A DNA stretch of 8,926 bases, taken from assembly GCA_910585035.1 (NCBI GenBank), contig CAJUEF010000004.1:66364-75289 (forward strand), in the 5' to 3' direction. The notes under the pieces were generated by a model. That model ran no database searches, was not told where the DNA came from, and worked only from the letters and a program-made list of their open reading frames with translations. Made by a program: the position numbers and the translations under genes. Shown in pieces: positions 6,082 to 8,926 of the stretch; position 1 is the stretch's first letter, and the number at the start of each line of letters is the position of its first letter. Origin of the DNA: an uncultured Christensenellaceae bacterium. GTDB taxonomy: Bacteria; Bacillota; Clostridia; Christensenellales; MGBC116941.

Positions 6082-7419
6082 TTACGCCAAATGAAACAGC
6101 CTTGTTGCAACATTAAAGTATATAAATAATGAACATGTGTCAACTATTGTTGTTATCAGTGGACTTGCCATAAGAGCAGGGTCAAAGCCGAATTTATCTG
6201 CAATTATAGGAAGTGTACCGCCAATTAATTTGGCAATAATAACTGTTAAAAACAGGCTTATGGAAACAACAATGGCTACGCTCATACTGATTGCGGGAGG
6301 AAGAATTGCACTTTTAATAAGAAATGCGGCGACAAGGGCTAAACCTACAACTATTGCCACCCGCAATTCCTTAAACATTATTTTAACGGAATCAGCAGCG
6401 GAAAGCTCGCCAAGTGCAAGACCTCGGATAATAAGGGTGGAGCTTTGAGAACCGCAGTTGCCGCCGGTATCCATGAGCATGGGAATAAAGCTGGCAAGAA
6501 TAACGGCAGATTCAAGCACCTTATTATAAGCAGTCATAATATTTCCTGTAATGGTTGCGGAAACCATGAGTACAAGCAGCCATAAAATTCTGTTTTTCGC
6601 CATGGAAAATACTCCGGTTTTCATATAGGTATCCTGGGAAGGGGACATAGCAGCCATTTTTTGAAAATCTTCGGTATTTTCTTCATCAATAACGTCGATT
6701 ATATCATCGATGGTAATAATGCCTACCAGCTTGTTTTCTTTGTCTGTTACAGGAATTGAGGTTAAATCATATTTTCTGAATTTTTCTGCAATAAGCTCTC
6801 TGTCGTCATCCGTTGATACGCTGATAAACTGTTTATCCATAATATCTTCTATTATTGTATCATCATCAGCGGTTAGGAGCTTATGTATTGCAAGCGTGCC
6901 GACAAAGGTACGGCTTTTTCCTTTGATATAAAGGGTGTTTATAGTATCTCTGTCTATTTTTAAAGAACGTATTCGTTTAATTGCCTGAGCTACCGTTATG
7001 GTTCTGTAAAGGTCTACAAATTCAATAGTCATAATGCTGCCGGCGCTGTCTTCAGGATAATTTAAAAATTTGTTTATAAGGTCGCGCCGTTTTGGGTCGC
7101 AGTTTTTAAGCACCTTTTTTACAACGGCAGCAGGAACTTCTTCCAAAAAATCCACTGTGTCATCTAAAAAGACGTCTTTTATAAGGGCTTCAACTTCAGT
7201 ATCATTAAACATTTCTATAATATGCTGCTGTAAATTAGGATCAAGATTTGAAAATACCTCGCTGGCGTCATCTTTGGAAAGCAAACGGAAAACCATAAGC
7301 ATTTTCTGGTTATCCAACTCGTTAAGACATTCTGCCACATCTATATTATTCATGTCGGTGAGGGCGTGCTGGAGCTCCCTGGTGCCGTTATTTTCAATAA
7401 GGGTTTTAATATTTTCCAT
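6082..7419 (-). CDS. mgtE: Magnesium channel/transporter MgtE
   Basis: A 445-residue inner-membrane Mg2+ channel with the full family layout. Residues about 15-120 are the helical MgtE N domain, ending YPEDSAGSIMT. Residues about 130-245 are two CBS domains (including LVGIITIDDIIDVIDEE) that bind Mg2+ and gate the pore. The connecting helix is at about 246-272, and five transmembrane helices run from about 276 to the end. The signature PMLMDTGGNCGSQ is at 314-326. Asp427, in ITTIVDT of the last helix, corresponds to the pore aspartate (Asp432) of Thermus thermophilus MgtE. Upstream is AAAGGATGGTG, with GGTG 7 nt and AGGA 12 nt from the ATG. The gene is preceded by a ~330-nt leader holding an upstream ORF and competing stems, and it is divergent from the Fur-family gene. 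Confidence 0.97.
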   Translation of the reverse strand: MENIKTLIENNGTRELQHALTDMNNIDVAECLNELDNQKMLMVFRLLSKDDASEVFSNLDPNLQQHIIEMFNDTEVEALIKDVFLDDTVDFLEEVPAAVVKKVLKNCDPKRRDLINKFLNYPEDSAGSIMTIEFVDLYRTITVAQAIKRIRSLKIDRDTINTLYIKGKSRTFVGTLAIHKLLTADDDTIIEDIMDKQFISVSTDDDRELIAEKFRKYDLTSIPVTDKENKLVGIITIDDIIDVIDEENTEDFQKMAAMSPSQDTYMKTGVFSMAKNRILWLLVLMVSATITGNIMTAYNKVLESAVILASFIPMLMDTGGNCGSQSSTLIIRGLALGELSAADSVKIMFKELRVAIVVGLALVAAFLIKSAILPPAISMSVAIVVSISLFLTVIIAKLIGGTLPIIADKFGFDPALMASPLITTIVDTCSLFIYFNVATRLFHLA

Positions 7420-7440
7420 ATTGTTTCACCATCCTTTCAT

Positions 7441-7467
7441 TTAAGACAGGAAAATAGTATTTTGCAT
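7441..7467 (-). CDS. Possible 8-codon second upstream ORF before mgtE
   Basis: ATG at 7467-7465 starts a peptide MQNTIFLS ending TAA at 7443-7441. AAAGG (7480-7476) stands 8 nt upstream, a good ribosome binding site. The stop lies 21 nt before the mgtE ATG and a few bases before the mgtE ribosome binding site, so translation here would influence access to mgtE. The AGGT-TTT-ACCT sequence over its ribosome binding site could form a small hairpin. It is so short that chance is a real alternative. Confidence 0.25.
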   Translation of the reverse strand: MQNTIFLS

Positions 7468-7630
7468 AGGTAAAACCTTTAGAGAGATTTAAAAGCGGAT
7501 AATGTTTAATAATTTAAATAGACGAACAAAGAAAGTCCGCTTTTGTAATGAATGCCGCTTCATCTTTTAGGATGTGCCGCAATTCTTTTAATTATTGGTT
7601 TACAATATTGGAAAGCATAAAGAAACTGAC

Positions 7631-7708
7631 TTAAAAGCGAAAAAAGAGCGCTCTATGGCAGGACTTTTTGCCTGTGCAATATTGTAATTTTAGGTCGCTG
7701 GGGTCCAT
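7631..7708 (-). CDS. 25-codon leader peptide (upstream ORF) of mgtE
   Basis: A small ORF in the mgtE leader. ATG at 7708-7706 is preceded by AAAGGAG (7725-7719) with a 10-nt gap, the best ribosome binding site in the leader and better than that of mgtE itself. The peptide begins MDPSDLKLQY, has CTGKKSC in the middle (Cys at 11 and 17) and ends HRALFFRF before TAA at 7633-7631. The acidic/proline start followed by a basic second half is not what random AT-rich DNA would give. Acidic-proline N-termini are known to destabilise translating ribosomes at low Mg2+, as in MgtL upstream of mgtA in enterobacteria; the similarity is one of type, not of sequence. Codons 8-11 and 20-25 lie in the competing stems of the leader. 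Translation is inferred, not shown. Confidence 0.6.
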   Translation of the reverse strand: MDPSDLKLQYCTGKKSCHRALFFRF

Positions 7709-7758
7709 TTACTTTGCGCTCCTTTCTTATTTGAAATTGAATTTTCTTAACTTAAATT

Positions 7759-7787
7759 ATTTTAGCTTAAATTTTTTTAATATGCAA
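7759..7787 (-). promoter_or_regulatory. Probable promoter of the mgtE leader
   Basis: On the minus strand TTGCAT (7787-7782), a 17-nt spacer and TAAAAT (7764-7759). Transcription would start near 7752, about 27 nt before the ribosome binding site of the upstream ORF. Two direct CTTAAATT copies (7751-7758 and 7766-7773, + strand) flank the -10 box. Confidence 0.45.
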
Positions 7788-7822
7788 TACAGCCAAGGAA
7801 AAATATAAATAATGATAAAATA

Positions 7823-7866
7823 TATTCATTAACTTTATTGACATTAGCGTTTAATGAATACAGAAT
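7823..7866 (+). promoter_or_regulatory. Promoter of the Fur-family gene with flanking inverted repeat
   Basis: A perfect -35 TTGACA (7838-7843), a 17-nt spacer and CAGAAT (7861-7866, 4 of 6 to TATAAT). TATTCATTAA (7823-7832) and TTAATGAATA (7851-7860) are perfect 10-bp inverted repeats on either side of the -35, one ending just before the -10. This is a good place for a repressor or autoregulator, but it does not match the classic Fur or PerR box. Confidence 0.5.
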
Positions 7867-7903
7867 AAAAAAGGATATGTTATTAGAATGGGAATGTTGA
7901 ATT

Positions 7904-8380
7904 ATGCATAATGAATTTGTAAGCGGAATACATGGAGAAACTACAGAGCATTTGTTAAAAGCAATGCTGGAGGTGCTGCATGATTCAGGTTTTAGAGTTA
8001 CGAACCAGCGCAAGCTTATACTTGAGGCTATTGCCCATCAGGTAGGATGGCACGTTCATCCAAAGGATGTTTATTCCTATGTCAAGGACAGGGATGAAAA
8101 CATTGGACTTGCAACTGTTTACCGCACTCTTAAAATGCTGGAGGATATGGATCTTTTAAATAAGGTGTATATGATGGGTAAACAAAACACCGCTCCTTCC
8201 AGGCACGGCGCCCATTATCATCTTATATGTCTAAAATGCGGAAATATAACGGATATCAACGACAGTATGTTAAAAGAACTCGGAGATAGGGTTAAAAACA
8301 ATTACGGCTTTGAAACCACCCAGGCAAAAATAACCTTTTATGGAATGTGCAGCGACTGTAAAAATATTTTTAGCGATTAA
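7904..8380 (+). CDS. Fur-family metal-dependent transcriptional regulator
   Basis: A 158-residue DNA-binding regulator. Residues about 20-90 are the winged helix: GFRVTNQRKLILEAI, then HPKDVYSYV, and the recognition helix region IGLATVYRTLKMLEDM. The C-terminal dimerisation domain has HYHLICLKCG (104-113) and GMCSDCK (147-153), giving the two CxxC pairs (109/112 and 149/152) of the structural zinc site. His52, His104 and His106 are candidates for the regulatory metal site. By eye, the position of the Asp (PerR) or Glu (Fur) ligand before the HxH is not acidic (APSRHGAH), so metal preference is open among Fe, Zn and Mn. The N-terminus is about 10-15 residues longer than usual. The ribosome binding site is weak (GGGA at 7890-7893), and the frame is closed upstream by TGA at 7898-7900. 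It is divergent from mgtE. Confidence 0.92.
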   Translation: MHNEFVSGIHGETTEHLLKAMLEVLHDSGFRVTNQRKLILEAIAHQVGWHVHPKDVYSYVKDRDENIGLATVYRTLKMLEDMDLLNKVYMMGKQNTAPSRHGAHYHLICLKCGNITDINDSMLKELGDRVKNNYGFETTQAKITFYGMCSDCKNIFSD

Positions 8381-8408
8381 AACAGCGGTAAAAACTGCTG
8401 TTTTTTTT
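8379..8408 (+). terminator. Intrinsic terminator of the Fur-family gene
   Basis: AAAACAGC (8379-8386) pairs with GCTGTTTT (8397-8404), extended by one G-T and one G-C, with loop TAAAAA. The T tract runs to 8408. The stem begins within the stop codon. Confidence 0.9.
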
Positions 8409-8458
8409 ATACGAATTTGTATATCTAAAAACTTTTTGTATCTTTTTTTGTTATCTTA

Positions 8459-8467
8459 TGGTATAAA
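8459..8467 (+). promoter_or_regulatory. Extended -10 promoter for the secreted protease gene
   Basis: TG-G-TATAAA (8459-8467) is an extended -10 with one mismatch. No convincing -35 is seen 16-18 nt upstream. Transcription would start about 34 nt before the ATG at 8508. Confidence 0.45.
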
Positions 8468-8507
8468 TTAAGAATAGTAGAATATTTGGTAAGAAGAGGT
8501 ATATGGT

Positions 8508-8926
8508 ATGAGAAAAATCAAAAATATAACCGCACGCTGCTTTTTGTTGTTTATGACTGTCATGTTATCATGTACAGTATTTTTGTCACGCTCTTTTGCG
8601 GTTCCCGCATTTCCGGGATTAAAAGAGCTGGAAAACAGAGACGGGAGTACTGTTAAAGGTTATATACGCGGCGATGAATACTTTAGCTATAATTTGGATA
8701 AAGAAAAAAGAATTATTCAAAAAGATGAAAAAAATGACGGTTGCTGGAAATATGTGTATAACATTTCGGGAAAGCTTTCTTTTGGTGGAAAGGCAGGAGA
8801 AAGCGTTGATAAAAGCAAGCTGTTAAAGGAAGAAGAACTAAAAAGCCAGAGCATAAGGAAACAATATTATGCACTTGCAGGTAAAACCTATAAGGTTACA
8901 AAAAAGAAGAAAGAAGAGCTTATTGA
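8508..8926 (+). CDS. Secreted M6-type (immune inhibitor A-like) protease, N-terminal part (partial)
   Basis: The frame is open to the window edge, giving 139 residues. Residues 1-31 are a signal peptide: a basic start (RKIKN), a hydrophobic core (CFLLFMTVMLSCTVFL) and a likely cleavage site after SFA. What follows resembles the N-terminal part of M6-family metalloprotease proteins: VPAFPG, then NRDGSTVKGYIRGDEYFSY, then GCWKYVYN, matching the family pattern in which A-P-P-G is followed by DGT..., GDE(Y/F) and GYW.Y. The HExxH catalytic site would lie beyond the window, so activity cannot be judged. ATG 8508 is supported by AGAGG (8495-8499) with an 8-nt gap; the ATG at 8503 is out of frame. 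The Lys-rich stretch (VTKKKKEELI) at the end would belong to the linker before the catalytic domain. Confidence 0.7.
   Translation, partial: MRKIKNITARCFLLFMTVMLSCTVFLSRSFAVPAFPGLKELENRDGSTVKGYIRGDEYFSYNLDKEKRIIQKDEKNDGCWKYVYNISGKLSFGGKAGESVDKSKLLKEEELKSQSIRKQYYALAGKTYKVTKKKKEELI

Larger units (their letters stand above)
7420..7752 (-). promoter_or_regulatory. Long structured mgtE 5' leader, not an M-box
   Basis: From the predicted transcription start near 7752 to the mgtE ATG is about 333 nt. Complementary pairs, as minus-strand RNA in 5'-3' order: (A) AAAGGAGCGC at 7725-7716, covering the upstream ORF's ribosome binding site, with GCGCUCUUUU at 7651-7642 (10 pairs, one G-U); (B) TTACAATATTG at 7687-7677 with CAATATTGTAA at 7610-7600 (11 perfect pairs); (C) AAAAGCGGA at 7544-7536, which can pair with TCCGCTTTT at 7499-7491 (9 perfect) or with TTCGCTTTT at 7641-7633 at the end of the upstream ORF (9, one G-U). 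A and B interleave, so both cannot form as nested stems. CAUCCU at 7574-7569 could also cover AGGAUG (7435-7430) before mgtE. I find none of the M-box core motifs. Confidence 0.55.

Noticed and set aside
6137..7444. Several + strand ORFs of 73-124 residues opposite mgtE
   Set aside because: They are Ser/Ile-rich antisense translations of mgtE without ribosome binding sites.
7420..7752. M-box (ykoK) riboswitch before mgtE
   Set aside because: The gene is a classic M-box target, so I looked for the conserved blocks (GUUAGGUGAGGCUCCU, GCUGCUGCCC, GCCAAUGGGU) in the minus-strand leader and found none. A very divergent M-box needs a covariance search to exclude.
7877..7900. 7-codon ORF (MLLEWEC) just before the Fur-family gene
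   Set aside because: The AAGGA before it leaves only about 1-2 nt to the ATG, too close for initiation, so I see no support for a leader peptide here.
7777..8013. 78-residue minus-strand ORF overlapping the Fur-family gene
   Set aside because: It lies opposite a well-supported gene and across the divergent promoters, and shows no family features. It is a shadow frame.

Overview
The window looks like a chromosomal segment of a low-GC Gram-positive bacterium of the class Clostridia. The basis is strongly AT-rich intergenic DNA, AGGAGG-type ribosome binding sites, one TTG start, U-tract terminators, and the gene set (archaeal-type phosphoglycerate mutase, LemA/TPM pair, oligoendopeptidase F, MgtE, a Fur-family regulator, a secreted M6-type protease). 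Genus and species cannot be told from this sequence. There is no transposase, integrase, CRISPR array, rRNA or tRNA. Most genes are ordinary housekeeping or envelope genes, and the unusual content is in the leaders and intergenic DNA.

Layout. 1-242: the 3' end of a cofactor-independent phosphoglycerate mutase on + and its terminator. 243-683: gene-free AT-rich DNA holding two tandem ~110-bp repeats. The second repeat carries the probable terminator of the minus-strand lemA-TPM operon (2082-684). 2318-4452: a minus-strand pair, pepF followed by a translationally coupled 107-residue acidic protein. 4453-4920: gene-free DNA with a hairpin-bearing repeat element, promoters in both directions and a 17-bp palindrome. 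4921-5882: two + strand genes of unknown function, a two-helix membrane-anchored protein and a CxxC/CxxC zinc-ribbon-like protein, ending in a strong terminator. 6082-7419: the magnesium channel mgtE on minus. 7420-7903: a long mgtE leader and a divergent promoter region. 7904-8408: a Fur-family regulator and its terminator. 8508-end: the N-terminus of a secreted protein resembling M6 (immune inhibitor A-like) proteases.

The part most worth attention is the ~330-nt mgtE leader. I see no M-box riboswitch core. Instead there is a well-placed Shine-Dalgarno site and a 25-codon upstream ORF beginning Met-Asp-Pro-Ser-Asp. Around it are interleaved complementary segments that could be remodelled by a translating ribosome. 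An acidic/proline N-terminus on a leader peptide before a Mg2+ transporter recalls enterobacterial MgtL, so a translation-based Mg2+ sensor is a reasonable but untested hypothesis. A second observation is a hairpin module, built on TTACTTTTCTTTTT and its complement and flanked on one side by TTTTCTTTTG, found at four intergenic places with different loops. It suggests a dispersed non-coding repeat family.
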